This document shows positions 1 to 11,277 of a DNA stretch of 64,000 nt, piece by piece. Below the pieces are notes generated by a model. The model made no database searches. It was given only the letters and a program-made list of their open reading frames with translations, and was not told the DNA's origin. A program made the position numbers and the translations under genes. This DNA is from Lycium barbarum (taxonomy: Eukaryota > Streptophyta > Magnoliopsida > Solanales > Solanaceae). Numbering within the stretch: the stretch's first letter is position 1; each line of letters begins with the position of its first letter. Where the stretch lies: assembly GCF_019175385.1 (NCBI RefSeq), contig NC_083348.1, positions 4,727,001 through 4,791,000 on the forward strand, given 5' to 3'.

Positions 1-790
1 AAAAAAAAAAAAAGCGGAACCCACTATCTCCAAACTCACGGAGAAAAAAAAGTAGACCCCACCATCTCCAAACTCACGGAGAAAAAAAAGTAGACCCCAT
101 ATTAACAAAATCAAGCAATATAAAACAAAGTGAATCCCATATTAAAAAAACAAACAATGCCAAAAAAAAAACGTGCAAACTTTGTATTCGTAGCAAACAC
201 TAATATAATAAAGTTTTAGATACGGAGCACAAATTATAATGTTAATTGTAGGCCCACATATTAAACACAAACCAACCAATATTAAAAAAAAATGTGGTCC
301 CCATATTAAACACAAACCAACCAATATAAAAAAAAAAAGTAAAAAAAGTGGAACCCACCATCTCCAAACTCACTGGGAAAAAAAAGTGGACCCCATATTA
401 ACAAAATTAAGCAATATAAAAAAAAGTGAATCCCATATTAAAAAAAGAACAATGTCAAAAAAAAAACGTGCAGACTTTGTATTCGTAGCAAACACTAATA
501 TAATAAAGTTTTAGATACGGAGCACAAACTACAATGTTATATTAATTATGTTTTGAACATTAAAAAAAAAGTAAAAAAAGCGGAACCCACTATCTCCAAA
601 CTCACGGGAAAAAAAAAAGTGGACCCCATATTAACAAAATCAAGCAATATAAAAAAAAGTGAATCCCATATTAAAAAAACAAATAATGTCAAAAAAAAAA
701 AACGTGCAGACTTTGTATTCGTAGCAAACACTAATATAATAAAGTTTTAGATACGGAGCACAAACTACAATGTTATATTAATCGTGTTTT
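1..790. repeat. A-rich tandem repeat block, about three diverged copies
   Basis: A unit of roughly 230-300 bp recurs. Its landmarks are a GGAACCCAC-ATCTCCAAACTCAC stretch (starting near 14, 350 and 580) and a TTAGATACGGAGCACAAA stretch (near 216, 512 and 747), separated by long A-runs. Between 240 and 335 a shorter unit ending in AAACACAAACCAACCAAT is also doubled. The open frames here are Lys- and Asn-rich products of the A-runs and are not genes. The block leads straight into a Helitron-like 3' end, so it is probably the body of a non-autonomous element. Confidence 0.7.
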
Positions 791-874
791 GAACATAATA
801 TATAGTGTATATATATGTAATCACTATTCAAAGACAACTACATATACATAGATGCACTATAATCTAAAGTGTTG

Positions 875-907
875 GGCCCGTGCGCAGCACGAGCCTAGGC
901 CATCTAG
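875..907 (+). mobile_element. Helitron-like 3' terminus
   Basis: GGCCCGTGC and GCACGAGCC (875-883 and 887-895) form a short stem with one mismatch and a 3-nt loop. The sequence CTAG ends the element at 907, about 12 nt after the hairpin, and is followed by T. A subterminal hairpin followed by CTRR and a host T is the signature of a Helitron right end. I could not find the matching 5' TC end in the window. The repeat block to its left is probably part of the same element. The call rests only on this terminus. Confidence 0.5.
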
Positions 908-1911
908 TATACTATAGAAAAGCAAGTGATGCAATTTTAGTCGTGAGAATTTAGTTCACAAAAGAATAGCACTTTAACTTTCTATTTTCACTAATTTATT
1001 AGTTGTTGAAATGAAAAAGATAGGGTTACTGAATTCACCTTCCCTTATCACTCGTATAACAATTTTTACAAAGAGGGTGAACATTTATTGGCTGCAATCA
1101 ACCCAAAACAGGATTTATGTGTTAAAATAAATAATGGCCTAAAGCATATCGCACTCCCAATTGTTAAATGTGTATTATAGGCTTATTGAATTAAAACTAA
1201 ATTATATTAAAAAAATATAAGCCACAAAAAGAATTTCATTGAGAATATGAACGAAGTAAATCTGATTTCAATCCTAAATATCCACAACCTAGGTGTTCTG
1301 TACAAATCAAATGAATATTTTTAAAATGTCTTTCTTTAAATTAATATTTTCTCGGCCAAACCTTGCCAATTTAAATTTGGAAATGTATGATATAAACCTG
1401 ATAGGAATTTGTTGTCAATCTTCCAAATTTGACTTACGTTATCTAAATAGACCCCTAGTCTTCGTAACTTAGATATTATCAATTACAAATTTTTTGCTCA
1501 ATCTGATTTACCCAATTATGGGATAAATTCATCTAAGTTTAATATTTGATTTTTGAAATATCTTATCCTTATTTTATTATTTCTTGCTTCGGATAATAAG
1601 TTACCCTCGCCTTGACCTTTATATAAAATAGTCTATTATTCTTGACTAAAATTATTAAATTGTATATGACATGCATGTATATTGATGAACAAATCACTTT
1701 GGCAGTATAACCCAAAGTGAAATAATTTACTATAGCACCAAAAGTCAGTCTATGCATCAATTCAATATTTAAAATATTGAAATATAGGCTTAAAGAGTAT
1801 TTGAAACTAAATGATGGTTCCACTTTTTTCCAACTGAAATTTATGGTCGATGACAACTTAATTTCACAAAATATTTATATTTTTTATCTGAAAAAGTTTA
1901 TCAATCTTTTT
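908..1911. other. AT-rich stretch without recognisable gene
   Basis: I see no coding exon, RNA gene or element end here. The short open frames have no recognisable motif. Confidence 0.6.
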
Positions 1912-3292
1912 GTTTCTAATTTCCAATCAAATATTGTTCAAATATCACACGCAAGTATACGCGGTCGTACAAGTAATATAGAATTTTTAAGTACAGATAT
2001 CGATCTCACAGAGACTTATGATTAACTGTTTACTAAATTAAACTATTGCTAATTATCTAAACAAGAAGTAAAATCCAAAGTTATATTTATAAACTAACTA
2101 AAAATAAAAGAAAACAAATGATGAACTTTAACCAAGAAAGAGCGGATTTTTATCGGAGAAGAGATGGATCTAGGGCTATGACCACTAATAATCCAGTTGA
2201 GCCTTCAAATCGTTCTACCTACGGGTTATTGGTTGACGGATTCCTTATAATTTTATGAGTATCTTCCGAGTTGCTCACAAGTCTGTAGATGCTACTATAA
2301 CGCCTATATTCCTATGGTCGCCAGAGGTAACAAAAACGTATTTACTTCTCCATATTCAACTAAGCAAGGCTAAAGTGTATATTTCTATCCTCATTAGCGA
2401 AACGATTAATCAAACAAGCTCTATTTATTCTTATTACGCATGCAAATTCCCTATCCATAGTTCAATTCACACGTCACAGATAGTGTCTAATTAGTGATCA
2501 AGTAATTAAACAATTAAGACCAAGAATAAATAAATAACCTAAAGATGGAAAATCAATAGATAGAAACGATAATCAAACATCAACTTTCATGTTTGTGTCA
2601 AAGCCCTAGAACTAAAGAGTTTAGCTCCACATAGACATGGAAGAAAAACAACAAATCATCCGAATAAAAAAGTCAATATAAGTATTACAGAGAAGAGAAG
2701 GTAAAACCCTGTAACTCCGGACTCCACGGCGGCTCTAAGCTCTCTCTATGTTAATAGTTGTGAACTAAGAGTTTCAAGTTTTCCAAAGTTATATAAAAAC
2801 CTTATAGAATATGCGGACTGCATAAAATCGGACCGGGAAAAATGCGGACTGCATAAAATTAGTCAGAGAACTGAATTACAGGCGATGTCTGCGCGACGCA
2901 CTTTGATCGCATGACTGCTGGCAGGTACGTTTTCCTATTTCGAAGTGCTACTTCTTTGCTGCCTCACCTTATTTCTCGTTGAAGTTCTTTACTCCACCAA
3001 TCATTATGAATCATAGTTATGCCAAATCATTAGGCCATCAGACACATTCCACTTTGTCTTCTCTTTCTTTTCCTTTTTTTTTCTTCCCGTTTTATTTAAT
3101 TTTGCTTCAAATCTCTTCATCTGCAAACCGCTTTATTTCTACACATTAATAATATAATATTAAGCACAAAGCAATATAATAGTACTCAAAGACGATTAAA
3201 AGTATTAAAATGTGAGGCAACTAATGGCTAAATATATGCATTTTAGGCCGAACATCAGTTTCTAATTTCCAATCAAATATTGTTCAAATATC
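1912..3292. mobile_element. 1.3 kb insert flanked by 35-bp direct repeats, with LTR-like motifs
   Basis: A perfect 35-bp stretch (1912-1946) recurs at 3258-3292 and brackets 1,311 bp. Just inside the left copy is a block (1947-2015) with GCAAGTATACGCGGTCG, CAAGTAATATAG and CGATCTCACAGAGAC. This layout resembles the 5' part of some Tat/Ogre-type LTRs, and the insert at 55538-56765 has a related layout. No coding domain is visible. A 35-bp duplication is far longer than an LTR target duplication, so the origin is unclear. Confidence 0.4.
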
Positions 3293-3370
3293 CATTTACA
3301 CAACTCATAAGCATTAAATTGTTGCAAATATCCATTTACATAACTCATAAGCATTAAATTGTTACAAATA
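3285..3370. repeat. 40-bp tandem duplication
   Basis: The unit starting CAAATATCCATTTACA and ending AAATTGTT occurs twice with a 40-bp period. It immediately follows the right copy of the 35-bp repeat. Confidence 0.8.
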
Positions 3371-4236
3371 GATTATATTAATCGATGTATTTTTTTAATC
3401 CCAAGAGCATTTTAAGAATTCATCCAAATGCAGAAGGTGGGTTTTGTGAAACGAAAGTGAAGATATGATAAACGAAAAAACATATAATGAAACCTTTCAA
3501 CAATGTAATTGTATTTGACAACACCAATCTTGCAGTATAATTTTGTTGGGCAGTTGTATTGAATTCAAACTCATAAGGTTTAACCCACTTTTAAAACTGC
3601 ACTCCATTATCCTGCAAAACACGTAAAATTCAGAGTAACCCATTGAAATTTTTCAAAAGCAATATATTAAATTAAAATGGAGATAAAGTGGAGACGAAGG
3701 ATGTGCAAACTTTAAAACCACTTCCAAAACCAAAATTGCTGCAAAACTTACGAGATGTGGCCCGTGAATGACCTGCCATAGAACCAACACACACACACAC
3801 AAATTTGAAAAATATTATAGAGAGAGAGAGAGAGAGGGGAAGTGAGATTAGTTGTAGTCTAATTTTAGAACGTATGATTAAAATATAAATTTAAGCTGCC
3901 CTATACAGAAGGAATGAAGTCCACCAACGTGGGACTCCATTGTGTATGGAATAGTTGGTTTCTCGGTTAGTTTTCCTACTCTTTGTGAATTTGCAGTTTT
4001 TATTTTGATTTTATTTTTATTTTGTATTTTAAATTGAAATTTGCTCCTTGCAATTTTTCTTTTAACTGTTGCATTTTTTTTTTATTTTGTATTTTTAAAT
4101 TCTGATTTTTATGGTGATCACACTTGTCATCCTAACATGCTTTTGCCTCTCCTTTTCTATATAGATAGATTTAAAAAGGAAAAAAGGGAGGACGAACAAA
4201 AAAGAGATAGTTTGTGGTGAAAGCGTTAGAGCCACG
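3371..4236. other. AT-rich spacer with (CA)n and (GA)n microsatellites
   Basis: An (AC)n run lies near 3787-3800 and an (AG)n run near 3819-3836. No gene is recognised. The last 10 bases before the MULE (4237-4246, CATTTACACA) are its left target duplication and begin in the spacer's final positions. Confidence 0.6.
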
Positions 4237-4246
4237 CATTTACACA

Positions 4247-4860
4247 GAGTCCGCAACTTAAATGACCCAAAAAGTGAGTTTCTGGACCAAAATAACGACA
4301 AAAAAAAAAGAGACAAAAGTACCTTTTGCGCACTAATTTAGTGCGCAATTGGTATTATTTTCATTTTCACAACACTTGTGTAATTTCAAAGTTTTGAAAT
4401 TTCATGTTTTTTTCCATCCTTTGACCAAAGATTAGTCATGTTTCAAAACGTCGGAATATCAATATCTTTTTTTTTAATTTTTTTTTTTGTTACATAGGGG
4501 GAGGGGAAGGGGAAATGGGGGAGGGAATTACAATGTGGAGATTCAAACCCTCACCAATAAGGTGAAAGTTCAGGTAGCCAACCAACTGAGCTACTAAGTC
4601 CCTACGGAATATCAATATTTTATATAGAACATGATATTTTTTTCTGCGAACAATAATGTAGGCTTAATACATCAAGTATACTTAAATGTTTGGATCGTCG
4701 TTTCAGGGGTTGTAAAGTGCCCCGAAGTAAGTTTTGTTTGTTTGAAAACTTGTTATCTTTAGGTTTAAGAGTTTTATTTAATAAGGTTTTGATCTAAGTG
4801 TTTTATTATTTAGTTAAGGCATTACTTTATTTCGAATACGTCGAGATTTTTTTCATAATT
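4247..4860 (+). repeat. Left terminal inverted repeat of the MULE
   Basis: This is the inverted counterpart of 14390-14877. Shared blocks include GAGTCCGCAACTT, TGACCCAAAAAGTG, the palindrome GCGCACTAATTTAGTGCGC, TTGTAAAGTGCCCC-AAGTAAGTTTTGTTTG, and a TTAG-TAAGGCATTAC block at the inner end. It is interrupted by a SINE (4466-4604). Confidence 0.85.
4466..4604 (-). mobile_element. tRNA-derived SINE inside the MULE TIR
   Basis: On the minus strand it begins AGGGACTTAGTAGCTCAGTTG, with an A-box-like TAGCTCAGTTGG and a B-box-like GGTTTGAATCTCC. It ends in an A-run, seen as a T-run near 4467-4489 on the plus strand. A 14-bp direct repeat, CGGAATATCAATAT, flanks it at 4452-4465 and 4605-4618. The right TIR of the MULE lacks this insert, so the SINE landed after or independently of TIR formation. 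Confidence 0.85.
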
Positions 4861-4992
4861 AATTTAGGTCGTCGCACGAGTTATTAATAAACGATAATAA
4901 AGACTAAGATAACTAATTATCATTAAGAAAATATTATTAAAAAAATATAATATTAACATAAAATGTACAATTTATTTACATATATACAATCT

Positions 4993-7224
4993 CTAATAGG
5001 CCCCACATGTGGCAACCTTTAGAGTGACCCTAGGCCTAAGGCGATCCCCACCACCCTCACCATCTCCCTTCTTCCTCTTAATAATAGGATGCTCTATGTT
5101 ATGATCGTCCTTCCTTCCCTTCCTTGCGCCCTTGAGCATAACATGCTTTTTGTGGGGCCGGTATGGGATTTGCATGGTCGATATCTCATCGGCATCAGGA
5201 GATGCGTCAATCTCAGCACGAGATGGGTCCACAGGCACAGAAGAAAGAACCTAAAATAACATATAAACAATGAAAGAACCTAAAATAACATATAAACAAT
5301 GAAAGAACCTAAAATAACATATAAACAATTTAGTTTAGATTTATTCTAAACTAAACCTGAAATAACATATAAACAATTAAAAAGGTTGAACCTAATTATA
5401 ATTTAGATTTAATTAATATATTATATTTTTGTAAAAAATTAAACCTGTGTGTCGACGGACTCCTGAGCTGGCTCCTCAGCGGTCTCCCGAGCCGGCTCCT
5501 GAGCAACCCCCGGAGCCGGAGATGTAGATAGTGCTGGAGTTGGAGACGGGTCCATAGGCGTAGAAGAATGAACCTGAAATAACATATAAACAATTTAGTT
5601 TAGATTTATTCTAAACTAAACCTGAAATAACATATAAACAATTAAAAACCTAATTATAATTTAGATTTAATTAATACATTATCTTTTTGTAAAAAATCAA
5701 ACTTGTGTGTCGACGGGCTCCTGAAATGGATAATGAGAGGCCTCCTGAGCTGGCTCCTCAGTGGTCTCCCGAGCGGGCTCCTGAGCGGGTCCCAGAGTCG
5801 TAGATGTAAATGGTGCCAGAGCTAGAGCCGGAGATCCTATGATCCCAACGATGGAGTTGCTCCTGCATAAAGGCCCGGAATGCAACATCGACGACCGCAC
5901 GCTCGTCCCGCGTATAGTGGTCGTGCTACCAAACAACTAGCTTTGGTATATTCTGTACATGCCCGAACTGTCATAAGACGGGGTGGAGCGCGTGATCCTC
6001 AACAATATCCATGTGTATCAATGGACACCGCGACCTCCACATGTGCTCACCAGCCCTAAAACGTCGGCATCAAAATCTGATCATACAGCCTCCATATAAA
6101 AAACTATAAACAAAAATAATGAATTAGTAAACAATACAAGAGAAAAATTGTAAAAAAAAATAAGATAATAATCTACCATGTCCGCCGTCATACGATCTAA
6201 CTGATCCCTGAATGGAAGAAGACTGTGGTGCGTATCCACATCTCGGATTACGCCTCCAGTCCATCTCCTCGCTTAGGGCATGCCCTCAACAATGAAGTCA
6301 GGCTAAGGGTGAGCAACTACGGGCTGAAAAGGCCTCATCCTAGACCACAACCATATCTGAAAGGGTTATTAATTTTTTTTATTAGTCGTTGTTTCAAAAA
6401 GCTATATTTAGAATAAAATTACACACTTTTAAATATATTACCTGGAGGAGCGCGTGAAATCCGCCGACATCCGCACGCTCGCCCACAGACGCTCGACAAA
6501 ATGATCGATGCAAGTAAGCCAAAACAGCAACTCCCCAACTATAACATCCTAACTCGCCAAGATCCTCTATATATAGCAAATATCGTAAGCTCACATGGGA
6601 ACCCGATGTGTTCGGGAACAAGATGCCCCCAAATATGATGAGTAAGTATAGACGGGCACGACGATTGACCTCCACCTGAGGCGTGTCCTATGTAATAGGA
6701 TGCTGGATGTCTATGAGGCACAAGTGAGTACAGAGGAAAACCAACGACACCCGAGTCTGTCCCCAGAAATCACGCTCTTCCGACTCGAAACCAATGAGCC
6801 TAGTCAACTCCTGCTGATACCATCTGAGCTGCTGAGGCTCCTCAATATATAATGGGTGTCCATCTACCCGTAGACTATATATAACCTCCACATCCTTAAG
6901 CGTGATAGTGGCCTCACCAGTACGAAGATGAAATGTGTGGGTCTCCGATCGTCATCGCTCAATCATGGCCGTCACAAGAACCCTATCATGCTGTACCCAA
7001 CCAACAACGACGCAATGGTAGATACCACCATGATAAAGTGTATCTAATATGCGATGATATGGGGGCAGAGCCCCTACAAGATCCCACGCATGTTGTATCC
7101 TACGGGGACGGAACAACGTATTAGAATGTATCTCTCCATCCCATAATAGCTGGGACCTATGAATAGCCTGTAGATAAAGTACTGATGTATCGAAGGGCCC
7201 CAGATGAAGAGGGTTGGGATCCAT
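4993..7224 (-). pseudogene. Plant-mobile-domain (PP7 long-form-like) protein, MULE-borne, broken
   Basis: Reading leftward from an ATG at 7222-7224, the frame starts MDPNP-LHLGPFDTSVLYLQ and continues HRSQLLWDG. It then runs through ETHTFHLRTGEATITLKDVEV and RARLYLLIIFGGILFPNTSG to YSWGVAVLAYLHR-FCRAS. This is the order seen in the plant mobile domain of proteins annotated as serine/threonine-protein phosphatase 7 long form homologs, which are often carried by transposable elements. An in-frame TGA at 6952-6954 replaces the expected Trp of an ERWR motif, and a second stop lies at 6688-6690. Further frames at 6060-6420 and the EPAQE-rich and basic tail at 4993-5936 look like later exons. Its role in the element is not known, and as it stands it cannot make a full protein. 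Confidence 0.75.
5243..5329. repeat. Three perfect copies of a 29-bp unit
   Basis: GAAAGAACCTAAAATAACAT and the following nine bases are repeated three times without change (5243-5271, 5272-5300, 5301-5329). Part of the unit recurs near 5352 and 5576, inside a larger duplication of about 240 bp (roughly 5340-5470 against 5575-5720). That duplication also copies the EPAQE-coding segment of the mobile-domain pseudogene. Confidence 0.85.
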
Positions 7225-8317
7225 GGCTGTGTCGTATCTGTATTAACAATTTTTAAGTAATCATTAACATGTAATATTAATTATGTAATCCTTTATCGAA
7301 AAATTATACTAACTAACAAATCCTTTAACGGGAAATTATATTAACTATCTAAATTTGTGAATTAATAATTATTAATTAATTACTATACTAACTACAATTA
7401 ACTAACTAATATCATATTAATGATATTCTTAATCTTAAACTAACGATGTTCAATCCTAAACTAAGGATTAACTACAATTAACTAACAAATATAATATTAA
7501 GGTTTAACTATTTCTAATTAACAATTGATAATTAATTAGACCACTAATTAGCAAACTAAACACATAAATTAGATAACTAATTAGCACATAAAGTTAGATA
7601 ACTAATTAGCAAATAAAATTAGATTAACACATAAAATTAGATAACTAATTAGCACATTAATAATTAACATGGATTAAACAATTGTACAAATAAATAAATT
7701 AACAAATAAAGATATTATTAGGAGATTAGTGTATTTCCTATAATCAAACAATTAACAAAAAATTAAAGACTAACATATCATTATCAAATAATTAACAATT
7801 AGCTAATCAAACAATTAACAAATAATTAAATATTAACATATCATTAACAAATAATTAACAATTAGCTAATCAAACATTTAACAAATAATTAACAAAAAAA
7901 ATTTTAAAAAATGAAAAAAGGGGCTAATCGCACTGGACATCCCCTATTGCGCTTTTTGTTTTTGGCGTAATATTTTTTTTCCTGAAATTCACAACTATTA
8001 AACATTAATCATGCTTAGGATAATAATATATTTGACAATGTAAAGAAAATTTATAGTAAAATACTTAGGTTAAAGGTTGTTTTTGAATTTTTGAAATAGA
8101 GTTCTATGCCGCTTTATTTCAAAATTCAAGCTTTAAAACTTGTTTCTTGACTTGAATATACCAAGAATATTGACTTTCGGGTTAAAAAATAAGACGAAAA
8201 TGATGTTTTTTGACTGTGGGACCTCGGATTTTTGTGCTTTAATGGTGTTTTTTTTAACACGGGGGGGGGGGGGGGGGGGACCGGTCGGGTGGGGAAGATG
8301 TGGGGCATTTTATTAAA
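7225..8317. repeat. AT-rich MULE interior with 63-bp tandem repeats and a 19-base G run
   Basis: No coding sequence is recognised. A 63-bp unit starting TAATCAAACAATTAACAAA is repeated about 2.5 times from 7741 to 7895. A run of 19 G occupies 8261-8279. Much of the rest is TTAATTA-like low-complexity sequence. Confidence 0.7.
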
Positions 8318-8900
8318 CCCGTATTGCGCACTAAATTAGTGAGCAAAAAGTACTTTTGTCACCTTTTTTTTTTGCTATTATTTTTGGTCCCCAACCCATT
8401 TTTTGGGAGTCCGCAACTTTTTTAACCTAGAAAGTGTCAAAAGACACTAAAATGCTAAAAAAAAAAAAAAAAAACTACCGAAGTAACCTCTACGCACTAA
8501 TTTAGTGTGCAATAGGACCAAACTGCAATTTTACCCAGCTTCATTTTCTAAGCTACTTTTCTTCACCTCCTCCATTTTCAAATTTTCAACATATTTTAGC
8601 CCCCCCCCCCCCCCCCCCCCCCTCCCCCAAATCATGTCTCAAAGCTCTGAAAACATCAAACTTTGCTGGGTATTGTAAGCTAAAAACATCAAGAACCGAA
8701 GATAATCCGGGGCGTCATTTTTGGTGTTGTAAAGTGCCCGAAGTAAGTATTTTTACATTTTTTAGGGTTTAAATTTTTTTCACATTATCTACATATTGTA
8801 CGTTTAAAAACTGATTTTGTTGTAATGTTTATAGGATATGGGCAGTTGCAAACATTTTCGTTGGGAAGATAGCATTCTCGTAGATAAAACGGTGGCGGCG
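8318..8900 (+). repeat. Internal copies of the MULE end module
   Basis: 8318-8405 is an inverted match to the left MULE end (ATTGCGCACTAAATTAGTGAGC through to CCCATTTTTTGG). 8385-8900 is a direct-orientation copy of the end module, with GAGTCCGCAACTTTTTTAA, CGCACTAATTTAGTG and TGTAAAGTGCCCGAAGTAAG. The two meet back to back, as if a mobile-domain element on the left and a transposase element on the right had been joined. A run of 23 C lies at 8600-8622. Confidence 0.7.
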
Positions 8901-9047
8901 AAGTTAGGCTATAACATTTAAAGAAAATTAAAAACATACTAAAAATATTCAAATTGATGACTTCATCATAAACTAAAAATACAAAATAACCGCACGAGTC
9001 CGAAACTTAAATTACCCAAAATCTAAGAGAGTGAACCAAAATAACCC

Positions 9048-9592
9048 CTAATCATCATCAGAATAGAAGTCCTCAATATCGTCCTCCGAACAATATTTTG
9101 GGTTTCTTAAGACATATCTTTTTTCTGTAGATGTTAATTCTCTACTTGTTGATGATGCTTCTTCTTGGGCCAATTTTAGCATGTAAAATCTACAACGTCT
9201 TGCTAGCATTCTGTTCTTTTCTTTCCTAATCCTTTGTACGGCAAGCTCGCAAGTTTCTGGACCTACTCGAGGCATGGTGATTGAGTACCTTGTTGGGATT
9301 TGAGCGGCGAGATTTTTCAGGTCACGAACAAGACGTTCTGATTCGGCATGCCGATATGCCCATTTTCGGCGTAACCCGCAAAAATATTCTCGTGGATATG
9401 AATATTTCACGCTGCAAAAATCATCATTACGCTCTATAAGAAGGTGGATTTCATATAGTCTAGTTGGAAATCACTGTTATTAAGAAAACTTGATTCACTG
9501 GAATAGTTGCTATGATTTGAAGTATCATCACCGCTGTTATTCGAATCCTTTGGAAGGAATAAAGACCAATCTACATTTCTACTACTCGACAT
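9048..9592 (-). pseudogene. Small basic/acidic-tailed MULE ORF A, unknown function, one frameshift
   Basis: From an ATG at 9590-9592 the frame reads MSSSRNVDWSLFLPKDSNNS, then a Ser/Asn/Asp-rich stretch. Near 9470 it shifts by one base into LYEIHLLIERNDDFCSVKYS and runs open to 9048. The second part is Arg/Lys-rich (GLRRKWAYRHAESERLVRDL, MPRVGP, RIRKEKNRMLARRCRFYMLK) and ends in an acidic tail (SEDDIEDFYSDDD). About 165-180 residues would result if undamaged. I recognise no domain. It resembles the neighbouring ORF B through the pattern MPR-x2-P-x5-A-x2-R-x-R-x-E-x-NRM, so the two are probably paralogues carried by this MULE family. The role is unknown. Confidence 0.5.
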
Positions 9593-9709
9593 TGAAAATG
9601 TTGTAGTCTAAAAACAAATGAAAGGCTACTTATATAGATGGAAACCCCCAAGTACCCCTGGGGGGTGGTCATTATGACCCTACCTACTTACTTTATTATA
9701 TAAAAAAAA

Positions 9710-10171
9710 TTAATCTTCATCGGACATCTCACAATCCGAATCCCACTTGGATCTGAATTTTACGTAACCATGTTGACCATATTCTACCCTTACGCAACGT
9801 ATTTTCATCCGATTGTTCTCTTCGCGAAAACGGTTAAGAGCAAAATTCAACTCTTGTGGAGTGTCACGAGGCATTGACATAGCACGTTTTTTTGGGTGTT
9901 TAAGCCCTAATTACCTCAAGTTTTGTTCAAGTGCTGCAGCCTCCCTGGTACGCCAATCTCACTCCTCTCTCATTGTGTTATTGTATTGTCGATTGAATCT
10001 GTTGTTTGGGTCATTTGAGTATTTCAAATGATCATCTAGTTTTCATGTCCTACCCATTGCTTCAAATATGTCTTTTGGGTTAAAACATGTAATAGAACCA
10101 ATATCAGCAAATTGGGTATAGAATGACATGATAACTCGTTTTAATGTGAATGCTAGTTGTTCGTCAATCAT
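9710..10171 (-). pseudogene. Small MULE ORF B, paralogue of ORF A, three in-frame stops
   Basis: The reading starts at an ATG (10169-10171), MIDEQLAFTLKRVIMSFYTQ, and passes FNPKDIFEAMGR. It continues as NNTMREE-stop-DWRTREAAALEQNLR, then KKRAMSMPRDTPQELNFALN and RFREENNRMKIRCVRVEYGQ, and ends KWDSDCEMSDED. In-frame stops follow GRT, REE and NLR. The second half shares the MPR...R-x-R/FREE/KNRM pattern with ORF A. No known domain is recognised. It may be a coiled-coil or basic helical accessory protein of the MULE, but this is only inference. Confidence 0.45.
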
Positions 10172-10182
10172 GTTATATACAA

Positions 10183-11075
10183 CTCTTTATGACACTAAAT
10201 TGTATTGCGCCACATTTAAATGCGCAATATAGTGTGTCCGCTTTTTATGACACACTATGCTTGATGTGACAACACAATGCTGCATTATTTGACCGCTGTT
10301 TATGACACTAACTTGTATTGCGCAACATTTAAATGCGCAATATAGTGTGTTCGCTTTTTGTGACACACTATGCTTGATGTGACAACACAATGCTGCATTA
10401 TTTGACCGATTTTTGTGATACTAACTTGTATTGCGCAACATTTAAATGCGCACTATGCTTGTGTGCTTTTTATGACACACTATGCTTGATGTGACAACAC
10501 AATGCTGCATTATTTGACCGCTTTTTATGACACTAACTTGTATTGCGCAACATTTAAATGCCCAATATAGTGTGTCCGCTTTTTATGACACATTATGCTT
10601 GATTTGACAACACAATGCTCCATTATTTGACCGCTTTTTATGACACTAACTTGTATTGCGCAACATTTAAATGCCCAATATAGTGTGTCCGCTTTTTATG
10701 ACACATTATGCTTGATTTGACAACACAATGCTCCATTATTTGACCGCTTTTTATGACACACTATGCTTGATGTGACAATACAATGCTGCATTATTTGACC
10801 GTTTTTTATGACACTAACTTGTATTGCGCAACATTTAAATGTGCAATATATCATCCATAGATGACACACTACGCTTGTGCGCTTTTTATGACACACTATG
10901 CTTGATGTGACAACACAATGCTCCATTATTTGACCGTTTTTTATGACACTAACTTATATTGCGCAACGCTTAAATGCGCAATATATCAGCCATAGATGAC
11001 ACACTATGCTTGTCCGTTTTTTATGACACACTATGCTTAATTTGACAACACTATGCTGAATTATTTCAAAAAATT
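10183..11075. repeat. About eight tandem copies of a 113-bp unit built from palindromes
   Basis: The unit holds two hyphenated palindromes, TTGCGCA-x8-TGCGCAA and AGTGTGTC-x10-GACACACT, plus ATGCTTGATGTGACAACACA and ATTATTTGACCG. Starts are spaced about 113 bp apart (for example TTTATGACACTA at 10186 and 10299). Some copies are shortened or lack one arm. The two minus-strand open frames here (10187-10390, 10696-10926) are by-products of the repeat. The array lies between ORF B and the transposase of the MULE. Confidence 0.85.
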
Positions 11076-11277
11076 TATCCTATTGCGCAACATTTTCATG
11101 CTCAAAAGTATTGCGCAGTATTTTCATGCGCAATAGGGTTCCCACATTTTTTAAATGTTCACTTTTGCGCTCATATTTTTCCTATTTAATATGAATGTTG
11201 GATGAGATAAAAACTCATCCATTTTCATAAGTTTAAGTCTTTTAAGTTCTTGAAAAAACTCAAACTTCAAAGAAAAA

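Noticed and set aside
239..750. Lys/Asn-rich open frames in the left repeat block
   Set aside because: They are products of A-runs in tandem repeats, with no start context or domain.
10187..10926. Two Cys/His-rich minus-strand frames
   Set aside because: They are translations of the 113-bp tandem repeat.
10183..11075. Possible CRISPR-like array
   Set aside because: The 113-bp units are full tandem repeats without unique spacers, and the genome is eukaryotic.
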